The notes under the pieces: model-generated
The model's input: the letters and a program-made list of their open reading frames with translations, nothing else
Told to the model about the DNA's origin: nothing
Database searches by the model: none
From: Bradyrhizobium stylosanthis
GTDB taxonomy: Bacteria > Pseudomonadota > Alphaproteobacteria > Rhizobiales > Xanthobacteraceae
NCBI RefSeq assembly: GCF_001641335.1
Contig: NZ_LVEM01000009.1
Location: 1,665-65,664, forward strand
Length of the DNA: 64,000 nucleotides
Direction: 5' to 3'
Program-made: the position numbers and the translations under genes
In this document: positions 1 to 11,533 of the stretch, piece after piece
Layout of the letters: each line of letters begins with the position of its first letter
How positions within the stretch are numbered: the stretch's first letter is position 1

Positions 1-2
1 CC

Positions 3-1664
3 TTCGTCCGCATCGCCGGCAATCTGTCGATGACGACGAGCGATCTGTCGGCGAAGATTCCGCCGTTCAACGCCCAGCGTCTGCTGACCGACGTCGGCTC
101 CGATCCGAAGACGGCGTCGGAGGATCCGAACAATCCGGAAGCCGTCGAGCCCGACGCCGAGGTCTCCTTCGTCACCAAGGACCTCGCGCAGGTGCTGCCG
201 AAGGCCAAGATCACCGCGGTGGTGGCGCTCGACGACATCCTGATGCGGGTGCGCGATGCCGCCAACTGGCGCGGAGGCAGCGGAGTGCGTTACGCCTCGC
301 TCGCCAATGCCGCCGCCGACGTGTCCGGCGCGACCGGTCCTTCCGACATCAAGATGGCCTATGCCACCGAGGTGTCGTCGTCCGATCCCTATGCCGGCTT
401 CGAAACCCGCGTGGTGCCGGAAAACGTCACGCTGCTGCCGAAGACCAAGGAACAGATCACCGGCGGCAATCCGAACGGCGAACGCGTCCACGTCGTCAAG
501 AAGGGCGACAGCGTCGGCTCCGTCTTGCGCGATCTCGGCGCGACGGCCGAGGAAATCAAGGCGATCACCGCGACACTCGGCCCGCGCGGCCGCGACGGCG
601 GCCTGAAGGAAGGCGAGAAACTCCGCATCCTGATGGCGCCCGCGAGCCCCGGCGCCCGGCTCCAGCCCTATCGCGTCGTGGTTGCTAACGACACCATGGT
701 CGAGGCGATCGCGGCACTGTCCGACCTCGGCAAGTACGTCGCCGTCGACGTCTCCAGCATGAACACCGTCGCCGACGCTGCGGCCAACGCCAACAGCGAC
801 GACGATGACGACGATGACGGCACCGGCGTGCGGCTCTACCAGAGCATTTACGAGACCGCGATGCGCAACAAGGTCCCGATGCCCGTCATCGAGGACATGA
901 TCAAGATCTACTCCTACGACGTCGATTTCCAGCGCAAGGTGCAGCCGGGCGATTCCTTCGACGTCTTCTACGCCGGCGAGGAAGAGGGCACGACGTCGAG
1001 CGAAAAGAACGACGTGCTGTTCGCCTCCCTCACGGTCGGCGGCGAGACCAAGAAATACTACCGCTACCAGAGCCCCGACGACGGCGTGGTCGACTACTAC
1101 GACGAGACCGGCAAGAGCGCGAAGAAGTTCCTGGTCAGGAAACCCGTCAACAACGCCATCATGCGTTCGGGCTTCGGCGGCCGCCGCCATCCGATCCTGG
1201 GCTATGTGAAGATGCACACCGGCGTCGACTGGGCCACCGCCTACGGCACGCCGATCTTCGCCTCCGGCAACGGCATGATCGAGAAGGCCGGCCCCGAAGG
1301 CGGCTACGGCAAATACATCCGCATCAAGCATTCCAACGGCTACGAGACCGCCTACGGCCACATGTCGGCGTTCGCCAAGGGCATGGAAGTCGGCAAGAAG
1401 GTGCGGCAGGGCCAGGTGATCGGCTTCGTCGGCTCGACCGGCCAGTCGACGGGCCCGCACGTGCACTACGAAATCCTTGTCAACGGCCGCTTCGTCGATC
1501 CGCTGCGCGTCAAGCTGCCGCGCGGCCGTTCGCTCGAGGGCGCGGTGCTGGCGGGCTTCGAGAAGGAACGCGACCGGCTCGACGGCATGATGAGCGGCCG
1601 CGGCGGCGCCATCGCGCGCATGTCGGACGCCACCGGCGGGCCGTTGCAGGTCAGCAACCGGTAG
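3..1664 (+). CDS. LysM/M23 family metallopeptidase (5' end outside window)
   Basis: C-terminal part of a murein hydrolase that acts on peptidoglycan in the periplasm. The reading frame is open back to base 3, so the true start lies upstream; the Met at base 30 is only the first internal one. Numbering from that Met, a LysM-like/OapA-like segment lies at about residues 149-200 and a lysostaphin-type M23 domain at about 381-485. The M23 zinc ligands are visible: His396 and Asp400 in HTGVD, and the HVH pair at 477-479. A run of seven Asp at 257-263 sits in the linker between the domains. The M23 site is intact, so an active endopeptidase is likely. Target bond and cellular role cannot be read from sequence. 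Confidence 0.9.
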   Translation, partial: FVRIAGNLSMTTSDLSAKIPPFNAQRLLTDVGSDPKTASEDPNNPEAVEPDAEVSFVTKDLAQVLPKAKITAVVALDDILMRVRDAANWRGGSGVRYASLANAAADVSGATGPSDIKMAYATEVSSSDPYAGFETRVVPENVTLLPKTKEQITGGNPNGERVHVVKKGDSVGSVLRDLGATAEEIKAITATLGPRGRDGGLKEGEKLRILMAPASPGARLQPYRVVVANDTMVEAIAALSDLGKYVAVDVSSMNTVADAAANANSDDDDDDDGTGVRLYQSIYETAMRNKVPMPVIEDMIKIYSYDVDFQRKVQPGDSFDVFYAGEEEGTTSSEKNDVLFASLTVGGETKKYYRYQSPDDGVVDYYDETGKSAKKFLVRKPVNNAIMRSGFGGRRHPILGYVKMHTGVDWATAYGTPIFASGNGMIEKAGPEGGYGKYIRIKHSNGYETAYGHMSAFAKGMEVGKKVRQGQVIGFVGSTGQSTGPHVHYEILVNGRFVDPLRVKLPRGRSLEGAVLAGFEKERDRLDGMMSGRGGAIARMSDATGGPLQVSNR

Positions 1665-1816
1665 TCGCAACCGGCCGATACCGGCCTGACATCTCCAGAC
1701 ATTGCTGAAAACAGCGCTGCGAAACCGCAGGTCGCTTCACTGCATCACAACGTCAAGTTTCGTTTGCCAAAGCCGTGTGACGGGCGAATACTTTCCAAAA
1801 AACGGGAGGTCTCGCC

Positions 1817-3436
1817 ATGAAGAGCAGGTTCGCCTGCGCGGCCCTGGTTGCCGCGGTTTTCTCCGTCTCGAGCGCATCGGCCGACACTTGGGAAATCACG
1901 AAGCTCGTTCCCGGCTCGGCCTTCCACGGCGTGCACGGGCTTGCGATCGACAAGGCCGGCCATTTGTTCGCCGGCAGCGTCGCGGGCGCGGCGCTCTACG
2001 AGGTCGACATCCCAGGCGGTACCGCCAAGGTTTCAATCCCGGCTCCGATCGGAATGGCCGACGACATTGCGTTCGCGCCCGACGGCACCATGGCCTGGAC
2101 CGGATTCCTCGCCGGCGATCTCTATGCCCGCAAGGGCGACGGCCCGATCAAGAAACTCGCGTCGGGCCTTCCCGGCATCAATTCCCTCGCCTTCCGCAAG
2201 GACGGCAGGCTGTACGCCACGACCGTTTTCCTCGGCGACACGCTCTATGAAATCGACGTCGAGGGCGTCAAACCGGCCCGCCAGATCATGGAGAAGATGG
2301 GCGGCCTCAACGGCTTCGAGTTCGGTCCCGACGACAAGCTCTACGGTCCGCTCTGGTTCAAGGGCCAGGTCGCCAAGGTCGACGTCGACAAGGCCGAGCT
2401 CACCGTCGTCGCCGACGGCTTCAAGGTCCCCGCCGCGGTGAACTTCGATTCCAAGGGCAATCTCTTCGTGGTCGATACCGCGCTCGGCCAGCTCGTCCGG
2501 GTCGATCCCAAAACGGGCGCCAAGACGACGGTCGCGCAGTTGAAGCCGTCGCTGGACAATCTCGCCATCGACGACAAGGACCGCATCTACGTGTCCAACA
2601 TGGCCGACAACGGCATCCAGCAGGTGGATCCCGCGACCGGCGAGGCCAAGCAGATCATCATCGGCAAGCTCGCGCTGCCCGGCGGCATCGGCGTCACCTC
2701 GGAGAACGACAAGGACACCATCCACGTCGCCGACGTGTTCGCCTATCGCACGGTGGACGGCGCGACCGGCGAGGTCACAGAGAAGGCCCGTATGCACGCC
2801 GCAGGCACCACGCTCGAATATCCGATGAGCGCGACGGCGAACGGCAATGACGTGATCCTGTCGAGCTGGTTCACCGGCACCGTGCAGGTGATCGACGGCA
2901 AGACCGGCGCAACGCGCGACATGCTGCACGGCTTCAAGGCGCCGCATGACGCGATCGTGCTGGCAGACGGCAGCATCCTGGTGGCCGAGCTCGGCACCAA
3001 GTCGCTGACCAAGGTGAGCGGGGAGCACGGCAAGGATCGCACCACGCTGGCAGGCAATCTCGAGGGCCCGGTCGGGCTCGTTCGCGGAAAGACCGACGAG
3101 GTCTACGTCACCGAGGCCTTTGCGGGCACCGTGTCCCGGATCGACAGCAACGGCGAGAAAACCGTGCTCGCCAAGGAGCTGAAGATGCCCGAAGGCATCG
3201 CGCGAGGTCCCCAAGGCCAATTGATCGTGGCGGAAGTCGGCGCCAGGCGGCTGATCGAGATCGCACCGGAGAGCGGCCAGGTCACGGAGATCGCGGCCAA
3301 TCTCCCGATCGGCCTGACGGGCGCGCCCGGCGGCCTGCCGACGCACATTCCGACGGGCGTGGCGATCGGCGCAAGCGGCGTGATCTACTTCTCCTCCGAC
3401 ATCGAGAATGCGATCTACAAGGCGGTGAAGAAGTAG
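1817..3436 (+). CDS. exported SMP-30/NHL-type beta-propeller protein
   Basis: A 539-residue protein with a clear Sec signal peptide (residues 1-22, ending ASA) followed by many repeats of the type DxxGNLFVVD or DGSILVAE, typical of SMP-30/gluconolactonase-like or NHL beta-propellers. Its length suggests two propeller units or one large one. It should fold in the periplasm and may bind or hydrolyse a small sugar lactone, but catalytic metal ligands cannot be assigned from sequence alone. The ATG follows a purine-rich GGGAGG ribosome site at 1803-1808. It stands alone between unrelated genes. Function is inferred only at the fold level. Confidence 0.75.
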   Translation: MKSRFACAALVAAVFSVSSASADTWEITKLVPGSAFHGVHGLAIDKAGHLFAGSVAGAALYEVDIPGGTAKVSIPAPIGMADDIAFAPDGTMAWTGFLAGDLYARKGDGPIKKLASGLPGINSLAFRKDGRLYATTVFLGDTLYEIDVEGVKPARQIMEKMGGLNGFEFGPDDKLYGPLWFKGQVAKVDVDKAELTVVADGFKVPAAVNFDSKGNLFVVDTALGQLVRVDPKTGAKTTVAQLKPSLDNLAIDDKDRIYVSNMADNGIQQVDPATGEAKQIIIGKLALPGGIGVTSENDKDTIHVADVFAYRTVDGATGEVTEKARMHAAGTTLEYPMSATANGNDVILSSWFTGTVQVIDGKTGATRDMLHGFKAPHDAIVLADGSILVAELGTKSLTKVSGEHGKDRTTLAGNLEGPVGLVRGKTDEVYVTEAFAGTVSRIDSNGEKTVLAKELKMPEGIARGPQGQLIVAEVGARRLIEIAPESGQVTEIAANLPIGLTGAPGGLPTHIPTGVAIGASGVIYFSSDIENAIYKAVKK

Positions 3437-3526
3437 CGCCTGGCCGCGGAACCTCGCCGCACGGGAACCGGCCCCGCCGGTTCCCCGTTAAAGGCTGAGG
3501 GGAAGCCGACCAGCAGGAGGATCGCC

Positions 3527-3793
3527 ATGACGCGGCTCTCACGCGACGATGTCATCAAGATCGTGGATCGGGCCGACGACGTCACCATTGCCCAGATTAT
3601 CGGGACCGGCGCGACCGTCGAGGAACTCGCCGAGGCCCAGGCCTGGCTCGCCAATGACGAGCCGATGATCAACGATTTGCGGCCCTTGGCACAGGGACGG
3701 GTGCGCGAGCTCGTCGACATCCTGTCCGAGCTCGAGGAAGACGATGAGGAGGCCGCACCGGCCGCGCCCGGCGCCGCGCCGGCACTCGGCTAG
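3527..3793 (+). CDS. small acidic hypothetical protein (88 aa)
   Basis: Unrecognised 88-residue protein. The first 70 residues look helical and soluble, and the tail is strongly acidic (ELEEDDEEA) then Ala/Pro-rich. There is no signal peptide, membrane segment or cysteine. An AGGAGG ribosome site lies just ahead of the ATG, which supports real translation. It runs convergently into clpB and is separated from it by a strong hairpin terminator. The acidic tail could mediate binding to a basic partner, but nothing in the context names one. Confidence 0.65.
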   Translation: MTRLSRDDVIKIVDRADDVTIAQIIGTGATVEELAEAQAWLANDEPMINDLRPLAQGRVRELVDILSELEEDDEEAAPAAPGAAPALG

Positions 3794-3836
3794 GACGTCA
3801 ACCCGGCGCGATCAAAACAGCTCGCTCAAAACAATA

Positions 3837-3862
3837 CGCCCCGGAGAAACCTCTCCGGGGCG
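3837..3862. terminator. bidirectional hairpin terminator between the 88-aa gene and clpB
   Basis: A perfect 10-bp GC-rich stem (CGCCCCGGAG paired with CTCCGGGGCG) with a 6-base loop, placed between two convergent genes. A-rich sequence on the left (AAAACAAT) and TCTGTTGTTT on the right give U-containing tails in both directions, so it can serve both transcripts. Confidence 0.8.
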
Positions 3863-3889
3863 CTCTGTTGTTTCAGGCAGCGATGACGC

Positions 3890-6529
<2,640 letters not shown>

Positions 6530-6771
6530 GGTCTTTTCTTTCCCTCGGCCTGCCCCTGGGGCCCTCTAAGGCACCCCAAACGGCATCTTCATTGGGTTTC
6601 CGAATACCGCATTGACGTTTCTCAACCGGTAACGGTCGTCTTGGACCGGCGTTGCCGCCGGCCTGAGGCAGATGTGGGAAGCGGGCTGCTGATGCGAAAG
6701 AGGCGAGTTCACAATTTCGTGCGCTGATCCGCCCGCTTGGCGGGGCTGCGTCGAATCCCCTAAGTAGCGGC

Positions 6772-7560
6772 ATGACAGCCAGCCAGACCGCCGAGATCAC
6801 CGGCCTCTACCGCTACCCGATCAAGGGCCTGACGCCCGAGAGCCTGCCCCGGGTCCCCTTGCGGACCGGCCAGACGCTGCCGGCCGATCGCCGCTACGCC
6901 ATCGAGAACGGGCCGAGCGGGTTCGATCCCGAGGCGCCCGAATGGAAGCCGAAAATCCTGTTCCTGATGCTGGCGCGCAATGAGCGGCTGGCTTCCCTCG
7001 ACACCCGGTTCGAGGACGCGACCAATCGCCTGACCATCCGCAGGGGCGGCCAGATCGTCGCCAGCGGCGATCTGGAGACCGCCGCCGGGCGCACCGCCAT
7101 CGAGAGCTATTTCACCGAGAACTTCCAGCCGGAGTTGAAGGGCCCGCCAAAGGTCCTGTCCGGCCGCGACCACAGCTTTTCCGACGTCGCCCGCAAGGTC
7201 GTGTCGATCATCAACCTGGACAGCGTCCGGGCCATCGAGGCGATGCTGGGCGGCACTGCCGTCCACCCGCTGCGCTTCCGCGGCAACCTCTATGTGAAGG
7301 GCTGGCCCGCCTGGTCCGAGCTCGACCTAGTCGGCCAGACGCTCGCGATCGGCGCGGCGCGGCTGAAGGTGGTCAAGCGCATCGTCCGCTGCCCGGCCAC
7401 CAATGTCGACCCCGTGACCGCCGCACGCGATCTCGAGATTCCGCCGACGCTGTCGCGCCATCTCGGCCACATGGATTGCGGCATCTATGCCGAGGTGATC
7501 GCCGATGGCGAGATCGGCGTGGGCGATGCCGTCGCGGTGGAGCAGCCGAGACTGGTGTGA
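6772..7560 (+). CDS. MOSC domain-containing protein
   Basis: A 262-residue protein with an N-terminal MOSC beta-barrel domain (starting ITGLYRYPIKGL) and a C-terminal MOSC domain. Conserved Cys207 sits in RCPATNVDP, the position used by MOSC proteins to handle sulfur or bind the molybdenum cofactor. Relatives include mARC-type amidoxime reductases and the C-terminal domain of Moco sulfurase. It is therefore probably a cytosolic molybdenum enzyme reducing N-hydroxylated compounds, though the substrate is unknown. It is divergent from clpB and followed by a palindromic repeat. Confidence 0.85.
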   Translation: MTASQTAEITGLYRYPIKGLTPESLPRVPLRTGQTLPADRRYAIENGPSGFDPEAPEWKPKILFLMLARNERLASLDTRFEDATNRLTIRRGGQIVASGDLETAAGRTAIESYFTENFQPELKGPPKVLSGRDHSFSDVARKVVSIINLDSVRAIEAMLGGTAVHPLRFRGNLYVKGWPAWSELDLVGQTLAIGAARLKVVKRIVRCPATNVDPVTAARDLEIPPTLSRHLGHMDCGIYAEVIADGEIGVGDAVAVEQPRLV

Positions 7561-7566
7561 CGGTTC

Positions 7567-7680
7567 GTAGGGTGGGTTAGCCGCAGGCGTAACCCACCAC
7601 TGTCTGTCACCGCCGAAACAGAAGAGGTGGGTTACGCTGGCGGACCGCGCTTCGCGCGACCGCCAGCTAACCCACCCTAC
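7567..7680. repeat. palindromic intergenic repeat, family A (copy 1)
   Basis: A 114-bp element bounded by an inverted pair GTAGGGTGGGTTAGC and GCTAACCCACCCTAC. Each half contains its own secondary hairpin (GGTGGGTTACGC against GCGTAACCCACC). Related shorter copies lie at 32538-32629 and 58037-58117. It fills the gap between two convergent genes and could form a strong hairpin in RNA from either strand. Confidence 0.85.
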
Positions 7681-7689
7681 ATCCTCACC

Positions 7690-8367
7690 TCAATTCGGCA
7701 TCACATACGCATAGATGCGGCCGCGCGAGACCGGCGCCTCGCGGACGCGGTTGCCGTTGTTGCCTGAGATCATGATCGGATTGCCCTGCGCGTCGACGCC
7801 GGTGATGATGCCGACATGGCCGCCGCGGCGGCCGCGCGACATCACCGCGATGGCGCCGACCTGCGGGCCGGAGACACGCGTGCCATAGCGCGCGAACGAG
7901 CTCGCCATGTCCGAGCCGGTGCCCTGATGGCCGGTATGCTGCAGCACCATGTTCATGAAGCGCGCGCACCACAGGCTGCCGCGCCCGGTCGGGTTGCCGC
8001 CGAGATAGCGCCGTGCCTCGGACACGAGGCCCGATCCGCCGCCGAAGCTGCCGCTGCCTGCGACCGCCGTCGTGCTGGCCATTGCGTTGCGGGCCATGCC
8101 GCCGCTGTTGGCGTTCGGATCATAGGAGGCCTGGGTGTCGCCAAAGCCGCCCGCCTGCAACTGCGCCGCGCTGCGATCGAAGCGCGAGCTGCGTGCATGG
8201 TGGCGATAGTGATGATGTCTGGCGTGATGTGCGTGAGCGTGCCGCTCTGCGCTATGACGATGATGAGGCCTTGCCGAGGCCGGAGAAACGAAAGCGGCAA
8301 CCGCCGCGAAGAAGATCGCCAGCGCGACAACACAGCGCGACAGGCGAGACGCAAACAACTCAAACAT
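7690..8367 (-). CDS. secreted CHAP-like TIGR02594-type protein with His-rich N-terminus
   Basis: A 225-residue protein with a signal peptide (about 1-32, ending ASA), then a striking histidine-rich stretch (about 33-62), a Gly/Ser/Ala linker, and a C-terminal NlpC/P60-CHAP-like domain (about 110-225). The probable catalytic pair is Cys in SLWCARF and His in GGHVGIITG. Proteins of this kind cut peptidoglycan stem peptides or act on cell-wall amides. The His-rich segment may bind metal or be pH-sensitive; that is inference. It is convergent with the MOSC gene across the family A repeat. Confidence 0.8.
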   Translation of the reverse strand: MFELFASRLSRCVVALAIFFAAVAAFVSPASARPHHRHSAERHAHAHHARHHHYRHHARSSRFDRSAAQLQAGGFGDTQASYDPNANSGGMARNAMASTTAVAGSGSFGGGSGLVSEARRYLGGNPTGRGSLWCARFMNMVLQHTGHQGTGSDMASSFARYGTRVSGPQVGAIAVMSRGRRGGHVGIITGVDAQGNPIMISGNNGNRVREAPVSRGRIYAYVMPN

Positions 8368-8583
8368 TCTTCATCCTTCGTTGACACCCCTCTTTCCCGT
8401 CGGCCCGTGCGGTGGCCGACAACCGACGAGCCGTAAAGCTTCCGGATGTGGCGAGAAAAAGACGCCACGCCCGGCGAATAGCTGCGATGATTTTGCGCTG
8501 GTGCTCGTTTCAGGCTGCCGCATTGCGGACAACAACATTAACTGCGATCCTGCGTGCACGGCTTGAAGAGAGGGAAACGGTTA

Positions 8584-9447
8584 ATGCCCCACGCCACGAC
8601 CAGGGATGACGTCCGCATCTATTTCGAAGAAGCGGGCCAGGGAACGCCGATCATTTTTCTGCACGAGTTCGCGGCCGACTACACCAATTGGGAGCCGCAG
8701 ATGCGCTACTTCTCGCGCGGCCACCGCTGCATCACCTATTCCGCACGCGGCTACACGCCATCGGACGTGCCTGCGGGCGAGGTCTACACCTACAAGCACT
8801 TCTACACCGACGCGCTCGCGGTGCTCGATCATCTCAAGATCGAACGCGCGCATCTCGTCGGCCTCTCGATGGGCGCCTATTCGTCGCTCCAGATCGGATT
8901 GAACGCGCCGCAGCGCGCGCTGTCGATGACGCTCGCCGGTGTCGGCTCGGGCTCCGAGCTCGAGAACCTGGAGGCTTGGCGCAAGCAGTGCCGCGCCAAT
9001 GCCGAGCAGTTCGAGACGCTGGGCTCCGCGGAAGTCGCAAAGGTCACGCGCGAGGCACCGAGCCGGATTCCCTTCCTTGTGAAGGACCCGCGCGGCCATG
9101 CCGATTTCTACGCCGCGCTGGCGCGGCACGATTCAAAGGGCTCGGCGCGCACGATGCGCGGCTTCCAGGGCGGGCGGCCCTCGATCTACACGCTGACGGA
9201 GACGATCGCGAAGGTGACGACGCCCGCGCTGATCATCTGCGGCGACGAGGACGATCCGTGCATCGGGGCGAGCCTGTTCCTGAAGAAGCACCTGCCCGCG
9301 GCCGGGCTCGCGATGTTTCCGAAGTCGGGCCACGTGCTCAATCTCGAAGAGCCCGCGCTGTTCAACGAGAGCGTCGAGCGCTTCGTGACGCTGGTCGAAG
9401 CCGGCCGTTGGCCGGTGCGGGATCCGAGGTCGCTGGCTGCGCATTAG
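8584..9447 (+). CDS. alpha/beta hydrolase
   Basis: A 287-residue alpha/beta-hydrolase. Nucleophile elbow GLSMGA supplies the serine, Asp lies in CGDEDDP and His in KSGHVLN, completing the triad; the oxyanion HEF motif (FLHEFAAD) is near residue 24. I chose the ATG at 8584 over an in-frame ATG 30 bases upstream because GAGAGGG lies at a usable distance before 8584 and nothing suitable precedes the other. Substrate is unknown; relatives include 3-oxoadipate enol-lactonase-like and haloperoxidase-like esterases. It is a lone gene. Confidence 0.85.
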   Translation: MPHATTRDDVRIYFEEAGQGTPIIFLHEFAADYTNWEPQMRYFSRGHRCITYSARGYTPSDVPAGEVYTYKHFYTDALAVLDHLKIERAHLVGLSMGAYSSLQIGLNAPQRALSMTLAGVGSGSELENLEAWRKQCRANAEQFETLGSAEVAKVTREAPSRIPFLVKDPRGHADFYAALARHDSKGSARTMRGFQGGRPSIYTLTETIAKVTTPALIICGDEDDPCIGASLFLKKHLPAAGLAMFPKSGHVLNLEEPALFNESVERFVTLVEAGRWPVRDPRSLAAH

Positions 9448-9470
9448 GGCGACGGCGACGCTATACGCTC

Positions 9471-9557
9471 CGTCATTGCGAGGAGCTCTTGCGACGAAGC
9501 AATCCAGACTTCCTCCAAGGAAAGACTCTGGATTGCTTCGCTACGCTCGCAATGACG
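9471..9557. repeat. palindromic intergenic repeat, family B (copy 1)
   Basis: An inverted repeat starting CGTCATTGCGAG and ending CTCGCAATGACG, with an inner pair GAAGCAATCCAGA and TCTGGATTGCTTC. A second copy is at 49091-49170. It sits between the convergent hydrolase and metW genes and may double as their terminator. Confidence 0.85.
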
Positions 9558-9563
9558 GTGAGG

Positions 9564-10229
9564 CTATTTCCCTTGCCCGCCGCGCGTCAGCAGGAACACA
9601 CCCTGCTCGCCGAACATGTTCCACACCCACCAGGGCAGGTTCAGCGGCACGGGGCGGCCGTAGAGATCGAGCGCCACGGAGCGTTCCATCTTGACGTTGA
9701 TCGCGTCGCAGAGCTCGACGAAATCCTTGATGGTGCAGAAGTGGATGTTGGCGGTGTCGTACCAGGTCGCGGGCAGATTCTCCGTGCGCGGCATGTGGCC
9801 GCCGATCAGGAGCTGGAGCCGCATCTTCCAGAAGCCGAAATTCGGGAACGACACGATGGCGCGATGGCCGATGCGCAGCAAGTTCTCCAGCACGACCTTC
9901 GGCTGCCGCGTCGCCTGCAGCGTCTGCGACAGGATCACATAGTCGAACGCGTCGTCGGGATAATTGACGAGGTCGGTGTCGGCATCGCCCTGCACCACCG
10001 CGAGGCCCTTGGCGACGCAGCGATTGACGCCCTCGCGCGATAGCTCGATGCCGCGCCCGTCGATGCCGCGGGCCTCGAGCAGCTGCAGCAGATCGCCGTC
10101 GCCGCAACCGACGTCGAGCACTCTCGAGCCCGGCTTGACCATCTCGGCCACCAGCAGATGGTCGGCGCGAGCCTGGCCGGATTGTCCGGCCGCAACGCCG
10201 CCGAGCGGCAGCACTTCCTGTACAGACAT
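9564..10229 (-). CDS. metW: methionine biosynthesis protein MetW
   Basis: A 221-residue class I SAM-methyltransferase-fold protein with motif I VLDVGCGDGDLL near residue 38 and a DYVILSQTLQ motif later. MetW is the usual partner of MetX in Alpha- and Betaproteobacteria and is needed for full homoserine acyltransferase activity. It lies 2 bases downstream of metX in the same orientation, so the two are translated from one message under the SAM-II riboswitch. Length and context are normal for the family. Confidence 0.95.
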   Translation of the reverse strand: MSVQEVLPLGGVAAGQSGQARADHLLVAEMVKPGSRVLDVGCGDGDLLQLLEARGIDGRGIELSREGVNRCVAKGLAVVQGDADTDLVNYPDDAFDYVILSQTLQATRQPKVVLENLLRIGHRAIVSFPNFGFWKMRLQLLIGGHMPRTENLPATWYDTANIHFCTIKDFVELCDAINVKMERSVALDLYGRPVPLNLPWWVWNMFGEQGVFLLTRGGQGK

Positions 10230-10231
10230 CG

Positions 10232-11437
10232 CTAGCCGTCCTTAGCCGTAAGCCCGCGTGCCTTGCCGGCCGACTGCAGGAAGGCGCGGGAGATGTCGAA
10301 GAATTCGGGCACGTCGAGCAGGAAGGCGTCGTGGCCGCGATCGGTCTCGATCTCGGCGAACGACACCCGCGCGCTCGACGCATTCAGCGCATGCACCAGC
10401 GCGCGCGATTCCGAGGTCGGAAACAACCAGTCGCTGGTGAACGACACCACGCAGAAACGCGTCTGGATGCCGGCGAACGCCTTCGCCAGCACGCCGCCAT
10501 GGTCGGCCGCGATGTCGAAATAGTCCATCGCGCGCGTCAGATAGAGATAGGCATTGGCGTCGAAGCGCTCGACGAAGGACGAGCCCTGGTAGCGCAGATA
10601 GGACTCGACCTGGAAGTCGGCGTCGAACGAGAAGGTCGGCAATTCGCGGTCCTGCATGCGCCGGCCGAATTTGCGATGCAGCGCCGCGTCCGAGAGATAG
10701 GTGATGTGCGCGGCCATGCGCGCCACCGCGAGCCCGCGATGCGGATGGATGCCCTGATCGGCATAGCCGCCATTGTGCCAGTCGGGATCGGCCATCACCG
10801 CCTGCCGGCCGAGTTCATGGAAGGCGATGTTCTGCGCCGAGTGCCGCGTTGCGCAGGCGATCGCCAGCGCGGAGTAGACGCGGCCAGGATAGGCCGCGGT
10901 CCATTGCAGCACCTGCATGCCGCCCATCGAGCCACCGACGACGGCGAACAGCGTGTCGATGCCGAGCCGGTCGATCAGCATCGCCTGTGCGCGGACCATG
11001 TCGGGAATGGTGATGACGGGAAAATCGAGGCCCCACACCTTGCCGGTGGCGGGGTTGATCGAGGCCGGCCCGGTCGAGCCCATGCAGCCGCCGATCACGT
11101 TGGAGCAGATGATGAAGTAATGCCTGGGATCGAGCGGCCGGCCCGGGCCGACCAGCGTCTCCCACCAGCCGGACTTGCCGGTGACGGGATGCACATTGGC
11201 GACGTGCTGATCGCCGGTCAGCGCATGGCAGATCAGCACCGCGTTGGAGCGATCCGCGTTGAGCTCGCCATAGGTCTGATAGGCGATCTGGAACGGGGAG
11301 AGATCGACGCCGCAATCGAGCCGCAGCGGCTGGTCGGCGCCGAACTGTGCGACCGGCGAGCTCGGATGATCCACCTCATGCGACCGGTCGTCGGCACTGA
11401 TCGCGGGACTGGGCACGGACTTGACGCCAACCATCAT
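10232..11437 (-). CDS. metX: homoserine O-acetyltransferase/succinyltransferase MetX
   Basis: A 401-residue cytosolic alpha/beta-hydrolase-fold acyltransferase that activates L-homoserine for methionine synthesis. Nucleophile Ser lies in GGSMGG, and the Asp and His of the triad are in SDWLFP and RGHDAFLLD. Two adjacent ATG codons are possible starts (11437 and 11434). The acyl donor (acetyl- or succinyl-CoA) cannot be decided from sequence by eye. It leads the metXW operon and is preceded by a SAM-II riboswitch and an intrinsic terminator, so high SAM should shut it off. Confidence 0.96.
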   Translation of the reverse strand: MMVGVKSVPSPAISADDRSHEVDHPSSPVAQFGADQPLRLDCGVDLSPFQIAYQTYGELNADRSNAVLICHALTGDQHVANVHPVTGKSGWWETLVGPGRPLDPRHYFIICSNVIGGCMGSTGPASINPATGKVWGLDFPVITIPDMVRAQAMLIDRLGIDTLFAVVGGSMGGMQVLQWTAAYPGRVYSALAIACATRHSAQNIAFHELGRQAVMADPDWHNGGYADQGIHPHRGLAVARMAAHITYLSDAALHRKFGRRMQDRELPTFSFDADFQVESYLRYQGSSFVERFDANAYLYLTRAMDYFDIAADHGGVLAKAFAGIQTRFCVVSFTSDWLFPTSESRALVHALNASSARVSFAEIETDRGHDAFLLDVPEFFDISRAFLQSAGKARGLTAKDG

Positions 11438-11490
11438 CGACCTCGTTTGCGACTGTCGTCAGACCGCCGCTGGAATCAGGCCATGAAAAA

Positions 11491-11518
11491 CCCGGCCTGA
11501 ACGATAGGTTCGGCCGGG
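11491..11518 (-). terminator. intrinsic terminator in the metX leader (expression platform)
   Basis: Read on the minus strand, a 7-bp CCCGGCC/GGCCGGG stem extended by GAAC/GTTC (one bulged base), followed at once by five U residues (plus-strand A run at 11486-11490). It lies between the SAM-II aptamer and the metX start. Its promoter-proximal arm (11512-11518) can instead pair with 11530-11537, giving an alternative antiterminator. Confidence 0.85.
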
Positions 11519-11533
11519 ATCGGAAGCGTCCCC

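Noticed and set aside
2033..3346. Long minus-strand open frame of 437 codons inside the beta-propeller gene
   Set aside because: It is a shadow of the plus-strand gene: the translation is rich in Arg, Asp and His with no family motif, as happens opposite GC-rich genes.
6580..6640. Possible RpoH-type promoter ahead of clpB (GGTTGAGA ... GGTAT on the minus strand)
   Set aside because: The spacing and -10 box do not match the alphaproteobacterial heat-shock consensus well enough to call.
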